Program-made: the position numbers and the translations under genes
Notes under the pieces: model-generated
Told to the model about the DNA's origin: nothing
Databases searched by the model: none
The model's input: only the letters and a program-made list of their open reading frames with translations
Shown: positions 42,530-51,388 of the stretch, in pieces
Layout of the letters: the number at the start of each line of letters is the position of its first letter
Numbering within the stretch: the first letter of the stretch is position 1
DNA from: Polyangiaceae bacterium
GTDB lineage: Bacteria; Myxococcota_A; Polyangia; Polyangiales; Polyangiaceae
Direction of reading: 5' to 3'
Assembly (NCBI GenBank): GCA_025937895.1
Contig: JAICQL010000005.1
Span: 1-64,000, forward strand
DNA length: 64,000 bases

Positions 42530-42908
42530 CTCCGGGGCGCGCAGCTCCTCCCTGCATGCGGAGCAGATCGAGCTGTTCGAAGCGCGCGAGCAGATGGGGG
42601 TGCGCTTCTTGGTGTTGCCCCTGCAGCGCAGCCGGCTGCGCGCCGTGCTGTGCCAGGCGCCGCTGCACGACGAGCGCTACGTGAAGAGCTCCAACGGCTC
42701 GCGCGAGCTGAGGCCCGTGATCCGCACGTCCGTCTCCTGGGGGGGCCAGGTCTGGGAGATCGATCTGACGCTCACCTCGCGCGACCTGATGGGCTTCCGC
42801 ATGCTGCTGGGTCGCGAGGCGATACGCCGCCGCTATCTGATCGATCCGGGCAGGTCGTATCTGGGGGGGCGCCCCTTGCCGAGCAAGCGCGAGCGCCAGC
42901 GGAAGTAA
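42447..42908 (+). CDS. RimB/ATP-dependent zinc protease-family protein (retropepsin-like)
   Basis: 153 aa from ATG 42447. [31 protein letters not shown] is the family's opening, with the catalytic-type Asp in VDSGA. [40 protein letters not shown] and [10 protein letters not shown] follow, as in RimB. RimB proteins have an aspartic-protease-like fold and in Pseudomonas modulate RimK and shorten poly-glutamate tails. The gene begins 83 bp before the end of the synthase gene, so the two are co-transcribed. Together with the divergent RimK-like gene this suggests a glutamate-tagging/untagging module. Confidence 0.85.
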   Translation: [153 protein letters not shown]

Positions 42909-42952
42909 ACCCAGCGGCAGCGGAAGTAAACAGAGCGCCAGCGGAAGTAGGC
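42892..42952. repeat. 21-bp repeat, 3 copies, spanning the RimB-like stop
   Basis: AGCGCCAGCGGAAGTAAAC (42892), AGCGGCAGCGGAAGTAAAC (42913) and AGCGCCAGCGGAAGTAGGC (42934) with exact 21-bp spacing. The stop codon TAA (42906-42908) is inside the first copy and is duplicated in frame in the second. Confidence 0.92.
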
Positions 42953-42956
42953 AGGC

Positions 42957-43967
42957 TCACACCACCTCCAGCACGATCTTGCCGATGTTCTCGTTGCGCT
43001 CCATCCGCTCGTGAGCCTCGCGCACGGCCGTCCACGGATACACCCGATCGATGCAGGGCTGCAGCCGGCCGCTCGCGAGCTCGGGCCAGAAGCGCTCGCG
43101 AAAGCGCTGCACGATCTGGGCCTTATCCCCTGGCGAGCGCGAGCGCATCACCAGACCCAGCAGCTGCCAGCGCCGCCGCAGCACGGCCCCCAGATCCAGG
43201 TTGGCGCGCGCGCCGCCGAGCAGGCCGATCACCACCCAGCGCCCCGCCTCTGCCAGGCAGGTCTGATGGCGCTCGGCGTAGGAGCCGCCGATGAAGTCCA
43301 GGATCACGTCGGCGCCTCGCCCCGCGGTGTGCTCGCGCACCACCGCAGCGAAGTCCTCCAGCTTGTGATTGAGCACGACGTCGGCGCCGAGCTGGCGCAC
43401 GAACTCGAGCTTCTCCGCGCTGCCCGCGCAGGCGATGACCCGCGCGCCCGCCAGCTTGGCCAGCTGCAGCGCGGCAGAGCCCACGCCGCTCGCCGCCGCG
43501 TGCAGCAGCACCACCTGCCCGGCGCCCAGCGCGCCAAGCGTGAAGCAGGCCTCGCTGGCGGTCAGGAATGCCTCCGGGATGGCGGCAGCCTGTACGAAGG
43601 AGAGACCGGGCGGAATGGGCAGGACGTGCTCCGCCGGGACCACGGTGCGCTCCGCGTAGCCGCCGCCCGCCAGCAGCGCCATCACGGGGCTGCCGATCTC
43701 CACGCCGGTCACCCCCGCACCGAGCGCGCGCACCACCCCCGCGCACTCCAGCCCCAGGATGTCGGGTGCGCCAGCCGGGGGCGGGTACGCTCCGCGGCGC
43801 TGCAGCAGGTCCGCCCGGTTGAGGGCGAAGGCCTTGATCTCGATCTCCAGCGAGTCGGGCACCAGCGACGGCGCGGGAGCTCGCCCGAGCTCGAGCTCAC
43901 CGGGGGCGCCCGGTGCTCGCAGCAGGACGGCGCGCATCGAAGGGGATTCTCTGGGGGCAAGACTCAT
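42957..43967 (-). CDS. NAD(P)H quinone oxidoreductase (PIG3/TP53I3-like MDR)
   Basis: 336 aa from ATG 43967; ATG 43937 (MRAVLLRAPG) is equally possible. ALNRADLLQRRGAYPPPAGAPDILGLECAGVV, GSPVMALLAGGGYAE, AAIPEAFLTASEACF and HAAASGVGSAALQLAKLAG are diagnostic of PIG3-type quinone oxidoreductases. HKLEDFAAVV and DFIGGSY follow in the nucleotide domain. It reduces quinones using NADPH. It is divergent from the rRNA/tRNA methyltransferase gene with only 18 bp between starts, so their promoters must overlap the coding ends. Confidence 0.92.
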   Translation of the reverse strand: MSLAPRESPSMRAVLLRAPGAPGELELGRAPAPSLVPDSLEIEIKAFALNRADLLQRRGAYPPPAGAPDILGLECAGVVRALGAGVTGVEIGSPVMALLAGGGYAERTVVPAEHVLPIPPGLSFVQAAAIPEAFLTASEACFTLGALGAGQVVLLHAAASGVGSAALQLAKLAGARVIACAGSAEKLEFVRQLGADVVLNHKLEDFAAVVREHTAGRGADVILDFIGGSYAERHQTCLAEAGRWVVIGLLGGARANLDLGAVLRRRWQLLGLVMRSRSPGDKAQIVQRFRERFWPELASGRLQPCIDRVYPWTAVREAHERMERNENIGKIVLEVV

Positions 43968-43985
43968 GGGATGTAGCTTAGCCGC

Positions 43986-44849
43986 ATGCGCACGCCGCCT
44001 CCGAGGGACTTTGCGCACCTGTTCGAGCAGGTGCGGCGTACGGCCACCGCCAGGGGTCGAGCCGACATGGGGCTGTTCGCGGCCGAGGGGCGCCGCTTGC
44101 TGGAGCGTGCGCTGCGCGCCGGCTGGTTGCCACGAGCCGTGTTGCTGGGTGAGGGGGCTGCGCGGGAGCCAGAGCTGGTGGCGCTGCTCGGGCAATGGCC
44201 CGCGCTGGCTCAGACCACTCGGCTCGTGCCCGATCGAGCGTTGCTGGAGCTGGCTGAAGGGCGCCAGGCAGGACTCGTGACGGCGCTGTTCGAGCTGCCT
44301 CCGGGCAAGGCCCTGGCAGAGCTGCTGGCTCGGCCGGCGCCCGCGCTGTTTCTGGTGCTCGTCGACGTCACGGAGCCGGGCAATGTCGGGGCGCTGATCC
44401 GCACCGCGCTGGCCTGCGGCGCTGCCGGCGCCATCTGCGTCGGCGCCAGCGATCCGTTTCACCCCAAGGCCGTGCGTACCAGCCTGGGCAGCACGTTCAA
44501 GCTGCCGCTGGCGCGTGCGCTGCCCGATGAGCTGTTGCCGCAGCTGCGCGCCGCGGGCGTGCACACGCTCGCGGCCGTCGCGCGCGAGGGAGTCGCGCTG
44601 CAGGAGGCAGTGTGGCCGAGCGGAAGCACCGCGGTGCTCGTGGGCAACGAGTCGCGCGGTCTGGAGGCGCGCTGGCGCGAGAGCGCCGACGTGAGGGTCA
44701 GCATCGATCTGTCGCGCGCGGCGGACTCGTTCTGTGTCAACGCCGCGGCGGCGATCTGCCTGTATGAGGTGCAGCGCCGGCTGGCTGTAGCTGCGGGTCA
44801 CCCCCAGTCCGGCGGGGATTCGGCCCGGGGTTCCCCAATCGCTCCTTGA
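43986..44849 (+). CDS. TrmH/SpoU-family RNA 2'-O-methyltransferase
   Basis: 287 aa. An N-terminal substrate-binding part (residues ~1-125, FAAEGRRLLERALRAGWLPRAVLLG) precedes the SPOUT knot: LVLVDVTEPGNVGALIRTALACG (motif 1), AVLVGNESRGLEARW (motif 2) and ISIDLSRAADSFCVNAAAAICLYE-like motif 3 (visible as VSIDLSRAADSFCVNAAA). These are the RlmB/TrmH SAM-binding loops. Target nucleotide unknown. Confidence 0.9.
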   Translation: MRTPPPRDFAHLFEQVRRTATARGRADMGLFAAEGRRLLERALRAGWLPRAVLLGEGAAREPELVALLGQWPALAQTTRLVPDRALLELAEGRQAGLVTALFELPPGKALAELLARPAPALFLVLVDVTEPGNVGALIRTALACGAAGAICVGASDPFHPKAVRTSLGSTFKLPLARALPDELLPQLRAAGVHTLAAVAREGVALQEAVWPSGSTAVLVGNESRGLEARWRESADVRVSIDLSRAADSFCVNAAAAICLYEVQRRLAVAAGHPQSGGDSARGSPIAP

Positions 44850-44880
44850 CTTTGAGGGCGTAGGCAAGGACACCAGTGCC

Positions 44881-45192
44881 ATGAAGCATTCGGTTCCGCA
44901 CGACCTGGGGCGCGAAAAGGCCAAGCGCGTCGCCGAAGCAGCGATTGGCAGCTACAGCCAGCGCTTCTCAAAATATGAGCCCAGCTGTGACTGGCAGAAC
45001 CCCTACGCTGCGAACATCGGCTTCAAGGTGAAGGGAATGTCGTTGAAGGGCTCGATCGAGGTGGCCGAGAAGGAGATCCTCCTGGATCTGGACGTGCCAT
45101 TCCTGATGCGCCCCTTCAAGGGCCAGGCCCTGCAGGTGATCGAAGAAGAGATCCGCGGCTGGATCAGCAAGAGCAAGGCCGGCGAGATCTGA
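44881..45192 (+). CDS. Polyhydroxyalkanoic acid system family protein
   Basis: 103 aa. HDLGREKAKRVAEAAIGSYSQRF, followed by KVKGMSLKGSIEVAEKEILLDLDVPFLMRPFKGQALQVIEEEI, matches the PHA_gran_rgn family. Members are small cytoplasmic proteins linked to PHA granule systems, but many genomes carry them without PHA genes. No PHA synthase is nearby, so the role here is open. Confidence 0.85.
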   Translation: MKHSVPHDLGREKAKRVAEAAIGSYSQRFSKYEPSCDWQNPYAANIGFKVKGMSLKGSIEVAEKEILLDLDVPFLMRPFKGQALQVIEEEIRGWISKSKAGEI

Positions 45193-45230
45193 GCCGCGGC
45201 CCGCTCGGGTGAGCGGGCAACCCCGGCTCA
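45190..45230. terminator. Bidirectional terminator hairpin between convergent genes
   Basis: GCCCGCTC (45199-45206) pairs with GAGCGGGC (45211-45218) around a four-base loop, extended by TGAGCCG (45190-45196) with CGGCTCA (45224-45230). The outer arms include both convergent stop codons. Confidence 0.75.
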
Positions 45231-45872
45231 GTTCGTGACCTGAGCAGCCGTACCTCGAGCACCCGGAACATGTGCACCCACAACAAGGGCACGGTGGCTC
45301 AGGTGCGCTTCGCCGCCGTCACCGCTGCCCGTCAGATCCAGATCGATCGTCAGTAGCGCGAGCTCACGCCGGCATGCGGCCTCGTTGCCCTCCGTGCACC
45401 AGTAATACGAGAGCTCGACCTGCGCCGGGCCGGTCGCGCCATCTTCGACCTCGACGGGCAGCCGCAGCGGCATGCCTTGCTTGCCGAGCGGCCCGGTCAG
45501 CCGCTGGGGAAAGCCGAGCCCAATGCCGCCGCTGCCGCGCGCGGACATCGGCGCGTCCAGGGTGAGCTTGGCGCCCTCGGGCGCGGCCAGATCGATCAAG
45601 ATCACGCCGCTGCCCGGCCCCAGCTGACCTTGTGCGCGTACGTGGGAGGCGATGGGCTCATCTGCCGCTCCCCCCTGGGGGGCATTTGTCGCTGCCCCCT
45701 GGGGGGCATCTGCCGCTGGCGCCTGGGGCGCAGCCGCCGCCATCTTTGCTGACCGCTCGGCGGGCGGCGTGGCCGCTTGGCTCCGACAGCCGAGCTGCGC
45801 GGCGAAGGGGCCGGACAGCAGCGCCAGGAGCAGGGGGTACCGGACGAAGGAGAGGGTGGGGAAGCGCTTCAC
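45228..45872 (-). CDS. Lipoprotein of unknown function
   Basis: 214 aa from a GTG start. The signal ends FAAQLGC. Residues ~30-75 are an Ala/Pro/Gln/Gly linker with an eight-residue repeat, followed by a beta-rich domain (GVILIDLAAPEGAKLTLDAPMS, GLGFPQRLTGPLG, PAQVELSYYWCTEGNEAACRRELALLTIDLDL) with two cysteines. No family recognised. It precedes nothing on its strand and is convergent with the PHA-system gene. Confidence 0.7.
   Translation of the reverse strand: MKRFPTLSFVRYPLLLALLSGPFAAQLGCRSQAATPPAERSAKMAAAAPQAPAADAPQGAATNAPQGGAADEPIASHVRAQGQLGPGSGVILIDLAAPEGAKLTLDAPMSARGSGGIGLGFPQRLTGPLGKQGMPLRLPVEVEDGATGPAQVELSYYWCTEGNEAACRRELALLTIDLDLTGSGDGGEAHLSHRALVVGAHVPGARGTAAQVTN
45671..45742. repeat. 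24-bp tandem repeat, 3 copies, in the lipoprotein linker
   Basis: Units at 45671-45694 and 45695-45718 are nearly identical (CCCCCTGGGGGGCAT core); 45719-45742 is diverged. It encodes the APQGAATN-type eight-residue linker repeat. Confidence 0.9.
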
Positions 45873-45924
45873 GTGCCCTCTCAGCGTACACCGGGATCGG
45901 GCTCGCCGCGAGGGCGGACCACCC

Positions 45925-48882
45925 TCAGATGCTGTCGCGTCGCCGTAACAGCACCAAAATCGTCGCCAAAACTACCACCAGCATGGCCCCGAGCACACCG
46001 ATGGGCAGAAAGGTCGACTCGAACGCGGTGAAGCCCCAGGCGCCGTTCAGGCTGTCGCTGGCGATCTGCGCCGGTGCGCAGTGAAACTTCCCCCCGGTAA
46101 TGAAGTTGTCCAGGCTGTTCAGCTCCGGGCGCTGCAGATCGATGATCCACGAGGGATCGTTCTGCACGGCGAGCCGCTCCTGCGCCACCAAGCCCTGAAA
46201 GCCCCAGCGCGCCGGCATCACCAGCATCGGAATTTCGAGCAGCTGGTTGGTGGTCATCGGCACCATCAGCCCGCCCAGCACGACCTGTGGGATCAGCGCG
46301 ATCGGAGTGAGCGCCATGGCCGCCTCGCTGCTCACGACGATGGTGCTGAGCAGGAGCCCGATCGCCACCGAGTTCATGCCCGTGGCGATCAGGGTGACGA
46401 GCCCGATGCCGAACGCCTCCATGCCGCCGCTGAAGCCCAGGCCGAAGAACAGGATGCTGAGCAGCACCGTGCACTGCACCACGGTGATCAGGCTCAGCAG
46501 CAGGAACTTGGAGACCACGTAGTTGAACAAGCCCAGGTTCACCATGCGCTCGCGCACATAGATGGCCCGCTCGCTCACGATCTCGCGCGCGGCGTTGCTG
46601 GTGCCAAACCACACCGCGGTGACGGCGATGAAGAAGATCGCCACCGTGTTGTCCTGGGTGGGCTGCATGCCCTTCAGCAGGCCGCTCGAGGCGCTCTCCA
46701 GCTCCCCCGAGCGTGCCGCCAGCTCCTGGATCGCGCCCAGGCACCAGTACGGGATGGCATTCTCCTGCGCGCCGAACACCAGCGCCAGCAGCCCTCCGAT
46801 CACGGGCGCCTGCAGCAGCATGATGGCCATGCCGCCCACGTCGCGCCGCTTGATCTTGAAGTAGCGGCTGAGCAGCTGCCGGAACTGCCCCTGCGTGTTG
46901 GGCCGCCGCATCGGCACGGCGGCGCTGCTGCTGCCGGCCCCGACCTGGCGCCGGCCGCTGAACATGCTCCGGAACGTGGAGTTGTTGTCGTTGAAGAACT
47001 CGGCGTGCCACTGGCGGGCCGCCGCCGCGCGCGCCTCCTGTCGGGTGGCGGCGGGGTTCTGCCGGCGCAGCTCGTCGAACAGGGGCTGCTCGCGCCGCTG
47101 CAGCATGTCGAACATGTCGCGCGGGTTGTCGACCGAGTTGGGCTTGCCCTGCCGCTCCAGCCAGCTGCCGAAGAAGCGGTAAGCGTCCGGGTGAGTGGGC
47201 CCAAAGAAGATGGGCACCCCGCCCAGGCCCATGATCAGCGCCAGGTTGAACTTCTCGAACTCGTCCTTGGCGGGCTGGTGGATGGTGGTGATGATGGTCT
47301 TGCCCGTCTGCCGCGCGAGATCTGCCAGCAAGGTGACCAGCGCGGTGGTGTCGTCCGCCGCCAGGCCGCTGGTGGGCTCGTCCAGGAACATGATCACCGG
47401 GTCGGTCACCAGCTCCATGGCGATGTTCACGCGCTTGCGCTGGCCGCCGCTCAGCACCTTCTTCTCGGGCTTGCCGATCTGCAGGTCCTTCACGTTCTCC
47501 AGGCCTAGCTGCTGGAGCGTGGTGGCCACGCGCCGCTCGATCTCCTCCTCCGAGTAGTCGGGCGGCAGCCGGAACTTGGCGCTGTAGCGCACCGCCTCCC
47601 AGACCGTCAGCTCGGGGTGCACGATGTCATCTTGAGGCACGTAGCCGATCGAGCCGCGCAGGGCGTCGTAGATGCTGTGCAGATCCTCGCCGTTGATGCG
47701 CACCTGCCCCGCCGTGGGCCGCAGGTAGCCGTTGAGGGTGAGCATCAAGGTGGTCTTGCCCGAGCCGCTCGGGCCCATCAGCGCGATGAAATCACCCGGC
47801 AGCGCCTTGAAGCTCACGTGATCGAGCAGCACCTTCTGCTGCCCGGGGCGATCGCGATCGGGCACCTCGAGCACCAGGTCCCAGGCCTCGATCTCGTACA
47901 GCGGCCGCCCCTCCCAGGACGCCGCGTCGTCGATGACGACGGCCACTTCCTGCGCCTCGGACTGGATGCGCAGCGGCATCGGTCCGATGAACACCTTCTC
48001 CCCCGGCTTGACCGCCACCCGCTGGTTTGCCGGGATGCGCTGGCCGCGCACGAAGGTGCCGTTGGCGCTGGCCTTGTCCTCGATGAACAGCCCCTCGGGC
48101 AGCTGGTGCAGCAGCGCATGCCGGCTGGACACCTGCGGGTGGGAGATCTGGATGTCGTTGTCCGCGGTTCGACCGATGGTCTTCGTCTGCGGGCCCGCGC
48201 TGCCGCCCATCGCGAACTGCCCGACGACGGTTTTGTGCCGCACCGGCGCGGCGGCGAGCTCGGGCCGCGCCTGCGTGCCCTCCAGCCGCGCTGCGCCGGG
48301 GGTGGCCGCTGCCGCGGGCATGCCCGGCAGAGCTCGCCGCAGCTCGTCCAGCAGCGCCACCGAGAAGGGCACGGGCCCGAGGCGCACGATGGCGCTTGCG
48401 GGCAGCGCGCGCGAGCCACCGCTCGGCAGGCGCTCCGAGTCGATGAACGTGCCGCTGCTCGAGCCGCGATCCGTGATGGTGAGCGGGGTGCCGGTCAGGC
48501 TGGCGTGCTGCCCCGACACGATCGGGTTCTGCACGACGATGTCGTTGCGCGCCGGATCCCGCCCGAGCCGCACTTCACCCGGGCTCTCCGCGGCTTGACC
48601 GCGGCTCAGCAGCATCAACGTGATGGCGGGGTGGGTCAGCGGCAAGGCCGCGGCCTCACCGAGGGTGAAGCTGGTGCGGAAATCGAAGGCGCGCTCCTCC
48701 TCCGCTCCGAGCGCATCACTGCCGGCGCGCGTGCTGCCGCTGGCGTTGATGAACATCAGCGCGCCATTGGCTCTGCGCTCGATGCGTGCGTGTACCGGCA
48801 GTACGCCAGGGCCGCCCAGTCGAATGTCCGAGCTCGGGCTGGAGCCGATGCTGATGCTTTGCTTACCGAAGCCTGAAATCAT
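45925..48882 (-). CDS. Triple-FHA, ABCG-type half transporter (ATPase plus permease)
   Basis: 985 aa, GAGG six bases before the ATG. Three FHA-like modules come first. The first is partial (SIGSSPSSDIRLGGPGVLPVHARI). The second, at ~100-175, has VRLGRDPARNDIVVQNPIVSGQHASL and SSGTFIDSERL. The third, at ~230-310, has TIGRTADNDIQISHPQVSSRHALLH and NGTFVRGQRI. The ABC ATPase (~345-580) has MGPSGSGKTTLM (Walker A), VLSGGQRKRVNIAMELV (signature), PVIMFLDEPTSGLAADD (Walker B) and the H-loop TTIHQP. The C-terminal ~300 residues hold about six membrane segments of the ABC2 type. FHA domains bind phosphothreonine, so transport is probably phospho-regulated. Last gene of a four-gene operon. Confidence 0.92.
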   Translation of the reverse strand: MISGFGKQSISIGSSPSSDIRLGGPGVLPVHARIERRANGALMFINASGSTRAGSDALGAEEERAFDFRTSFTLGEAAALPLTHPAITLMLLSRGQAAESPGEVRLGRDPARNDIVVQNPIVSGQHASLTGTPLTITDRGSSSGTFIDSERLPSGGSRALPASAIVRLGPVPFSVALLDELRRALPGMPAAAATPGAARLEGTQARPELAAAPVRHKTVVGQFAMGGSAGPQTKTIGRTADNDIQISHPQVSSRHALLHQLPEGLFIEDKASANGTFVRGQRIPANQRVAVKPGEKVFIGPMPLRIQSEAQEVAVVIDDAASWEGRPLYEIEAWDLVLEVPDRDRPGQQKVLLDHVSFKALPGDFIALMGPSGSGKTTLMLTLNGYLRPTAGQVRINGEDLHSIYDALRGSIGYVPQDDIVHPELTVWEAVRYSAKFRLPPDYSEEEIERRVATTLQQLGLENVKDLQIGKPEKKVLSGGQRKRVNIAMELVTDPVIMFLDEPTSGLAADDTTALVTLLADLARQTGKTIITTIHQPAKDEFEKFNLALIMGLGGVPIFFGPTHPDAYRFFGSWLERQGKPNSVDNPRDMFDMLQRREQPLFDELRRQNPAATRQEARAAAARQWHAEFFNDNNSTFRSMFSGRRQVGAGSSSAAVPMRRPNTQGQFRQLLSRYFKIKRRDVGGMAIMLLQAPVIGGLLALVFGAQENAIPYWCLGAIQELAARSGELESASSGLLKGMQPTQDNTVAIFFIAVTAVWFGTSNAAREIVSERAIYVRERMVNLGLFNYVVSKFLLLSLITVVQCTVLLSILFFGLGFSGGMEAFGIGLVTLIATGMNSVAIGLLLSTIVVSSEAAMALTPIALIPQVVLGGLMVPMTTNQLLEIPMLVMPARWGFQGLVAQERLAVQNDPSWIIDLQRPELNSLDNFITGGKFHCAPAQIASDSLNGAWGFTAFESTFLPIGVLGAMLVVVLATILVLLRRRDSI

Positions 48883-48898
48883 GGACGCCTCATCACGC

Positions 48899-51388
48899 TT
48901 ATACCGCCCCCCGGTACCGGAGCACCACCAGGGTCAGATCATCGCGCTGCTGCGTGGTCCACGCATTCAGGTCGCTCATGATGTGATCGCGGATGACGGC
49001 CACAGGGTGCTGGGCGACGCTCTCCAGCCCGTTGCACAGCCGATCGATGCCGTATTGCCCGAGCTCGCTGTTGCGCGCCTCGATCAGCCCATCGGTGTAC
49101 AGCAGCAAGATGTCCCCGGGCTCCAGCTGGCAAGAGCCCTCCTGGATGGTGTTGGGCGCGGGCTGTGCCAGGATGCCAGCCCACAGGCCCGGAGTGGGCA
49201 GCCGCTCGCACACGCCCAGCCGCGCGCGATACAGCACCAGGTCCTCGTGTGCACCCGCGAAGTCCAGGCGTCCATCCTGATGGTAGCGCAGCAAGGTCAA
49301 GGTGGCGTGCTCGTCGCGCTCCAGGCGCTTGCGCACGTTCTCGTGTAACACGGTGTTCAGCACCATCCAGGCCTGACTGGGGGTGACGTCGGGATTGACG
49401 TGGGTGGTGGCCGCCACGATGCTCTGAATCATCAGCATCACCAGCCCGGTGTGCAGCCCGTGCCCCGCCACGTCGCCGATGCCCAGCCAGCAGCCGTCCG
49501 GGCAGGGTAAGATGTCGAAGTAGTCGCCGCCCACCTCTGTGGCGGGCCGCATGCCCGTGGCTATCTCCAGGCCGGGAGCGCTGGGCTGCCGGGGCAAGAT
49601 CCCGGTCTGGATGCGCGCGGCGATCTCCAGCTCCTGCGACATGCGCGCCTGCTCTGCCCGCTGCCGGCGAGTGGCCTCCTCCACGATGGCGCCGGCCAGC
49701 TCGATCGCCTTGAGCGCCGTGCTTACCAGCTCCGGGATGGTCTGGAAGACAAAGCCGTCGCGCGCGCCCAGCTCGATCACGCAAAAGCCCAGGGGCTGCT
49801 CGTTGAAGAAGAGCGGCAGCACCATCATGCTGTGGCGCCAGTGGGGCCGCAGGTGCGAGGGCACCACGTCGCCCGTGCGAAAGGGCAGGTCGTTGCCCTC
49901 GCTGCGCAGCTCGTTCTCGTCGTCGTAGGCCAGCACCAGCTCGGAGAAATCTTCCGGCCCGGGGCTGCCGGCGTAGCGCGCCACGTACAGGCTGGAGATG
50001 CGCAACGCGGGGAGATGGATGGCCAGGGCCGTGCGCAGCGCCTCCACGTCCAGCGCCGTGCGCACCGCGACGCTCATCTCCTCCATGCTGCGCATCAGTG
50101 CGTCCTTCTCCAGACGCCGCCGGGCCTGCTCCTGCTCGGCCAGGCCGCTGATCAGGATGTGCGCGCGCTCGAACACGGTCTCCGCGCGCAGCCACGCCCG
50201 CACCGAGCCGGCGAGCGAGCTCACGCTCTCGCAGCGCAACTCCGCCACCGTGTGATGCCACGCGGCAATGTGGCTCAGGTGCGCGGCCTGGCGCACCACT
50301 CCGTCCACTGCCATTACGAACTCGCGCTCGCTGCCGCGCTGCAGGTCGCTGAGCAGCGCGTCCACCAGTCGCTCGGCATAGGCCGGGTCGATGTCATCCT
50401 CGGCGGCGGCCTGCTCCAGGGCGGGGGTGGCCCGCTTGACCGCATGGATCCAGGCCTCGCGGCGGTGGCCGAGTGAGCTCAGCAGTGACTGATCGGAGAC
50501 CACGGCCTCGAAGGCCAGCTCCGGGCTGGGCCCCGCGCAGCCGCACGACTCGCGCATCATGATGGTCGTGCCCAAGAACACGTGATCCATGTCGACGGCC
50601 CCGTTCAGCATCGCCAGCACCCGGCGCACCGCCAGGATGCCCAGCTGCCGCGGGGGCTGCCTCACTGTCGTCAGCGCCGGCGTGGCGAAGCGCGCGGCCT
50701 CGATGTCGTCAAAGCCCACCAGCCCCACGTCCTCGGGCACGCGCAGACCGCGGCTGGTCAGCGCCTCCAGCGCGCCCAGCGCCATCCAGTCGTTGCCGGC
50801 GACGATGGCATCGCAGCCGCCGCGATCGCGCGAGAGCAGCGCGGCCACCGCGCGCGCCCCGGACGGCGGCGTGAAGTCACCGGCCACCACCAGCCGTTCG
50901 TCGTAGGCCACCCCGCACTCGCGCAGCGCCTGGCGGTAGCCCTCGAAGCGCTGCTGCGCCTCGTTGTTGGGTCCGGAGATGAAGGCCACGCGCCGCCGGC
51001 CATGCTTCTCGAGCAGGTGGCGGGTGAGCTCATACACGCCCTTGGTGTTGTCCACGCTGAGCGAGGCGACGTTGGGCCGCGGCGTTCCAATCGTGCAGAT
51101 GGGCAGGGAGGCGAAGCGCCGGAACAGCACCTCGACCTCGGCGCTGTCCTCGATGGCCATGGTGCCCGGCACGAGGATCACGGCGTCCAGGTCACTCGGG
51201 GCCACCAGGTTGTAGACCAGGTTGCGGGGGTCGGGAGCGTTCGCCAGGCCACCGGCGAAGCAGTACATGTCCACGCCGTGCTCCTGGCACTCGTCGTGGG
51301 CCCCCAGCAGGATCTCGTTCTGGTAGTTGTAGTCGCCGCCCCTCAGGAAAATACCGAGCCGCGGTTTTTGTCTCAGCTGCCGCGACAT
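48899..51388 (-). CDS. LacI-type ligand-binding sensor fused to a SpoIIE/PP2C phosphatase
   Basis: 829 aa. Residues ~10-275 match the periplasmic-binding/LacI regulatory fold (RLGIFLRGGDYNYQNEILLGAHDE, SVDNTKGVYELTRHLLEKHGRRRVAFISGP, CDAIVAGNDWMALGALEAL, GLVGFDDIEAARFATPALTTVRQP) but no HTH precedes it. No signal peptide or membrane helix is seen, so sensing is cytoplasmic. Residues ~285-430 are helical; ~440-580 look GAF-like; ~590-829 are a SpoIIE PP2C phosphatase with the metal aspartates in GGDYFDIL, GIGDVAGHGL, LLYTDGLIEARN and RDDLTLVVLR. A ligand-gated Ser/Thr phosphatase fits a locus full of FHA readers. It lies 16 bp before the FHA-ABC gene. Confidence 0.9.
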   Translation of the reverse strand: MSRQLRQKPRLGIFLRGGDYNYQNEILLGAHDECQEHGVDMYCFAGGLANAPDPRNLVYNLVAPSDLDAVILVPGTMAIEDSAEVEVLFRRFASLPICTIGTPRPNVASLSVDNTKGVYELTRHLLEKHGRRRVAFISGPNNEAQQRFEGYRQALRECGVAYDERLVVAGDFTPPSGARAVAALLSRDRGGCDAIVAGNDWMALGALEALTSRGLRVPEDVGLVGFDDIEAARFATPALTTVRQPPRQLGILAVRRVLAMLNGAVDMDHVFLGTTIMMRESCGCAGPSPELAFEAVVSDQSLLSSLGHRREAWIHAVKRATPALEQAAAEDDIDPAYAERLVDALLSDLQRGSEREFVMAVDGVVRQAAHLSHIAAWHHTVAELRCESVSSLAGSVRAWLRAETVFERAHILISGLAEQEQARRRLEKDALMRSMEEMSVAVRTALDVEALRTALAIHLPALRISSLYVARYAGSPGPEDFSELVLAYDDENELRSEGNDLPFRTGDVVPSHLRPHWRHSMMVLPLFFNEQPLGFCVIELGARDGFVFQTIPELVSTALKAIELAGAIVEEATRRQRAEQARMSQELEIAARIQTGILPRQPSAPGLEIATGMRPATEVGGDYFDILPCPDGCWLGIGDVAGHGLHTGLVMLMIQSIVAATTHVNPDVTPSQAWMVLNTVLHENVRKRLERDEHATLTLLRYHQDGRLDFAGAHEDLVLYRARLGVCERLPTPGLWAGILAQPAPNTIQEGSCQLEPGDILLLYTDGLIEARNSELGQYGIDRLCNGLESVAQHPVAVIRDHIMSDLNAWTTQQRDDLTLVVLRYRGAV

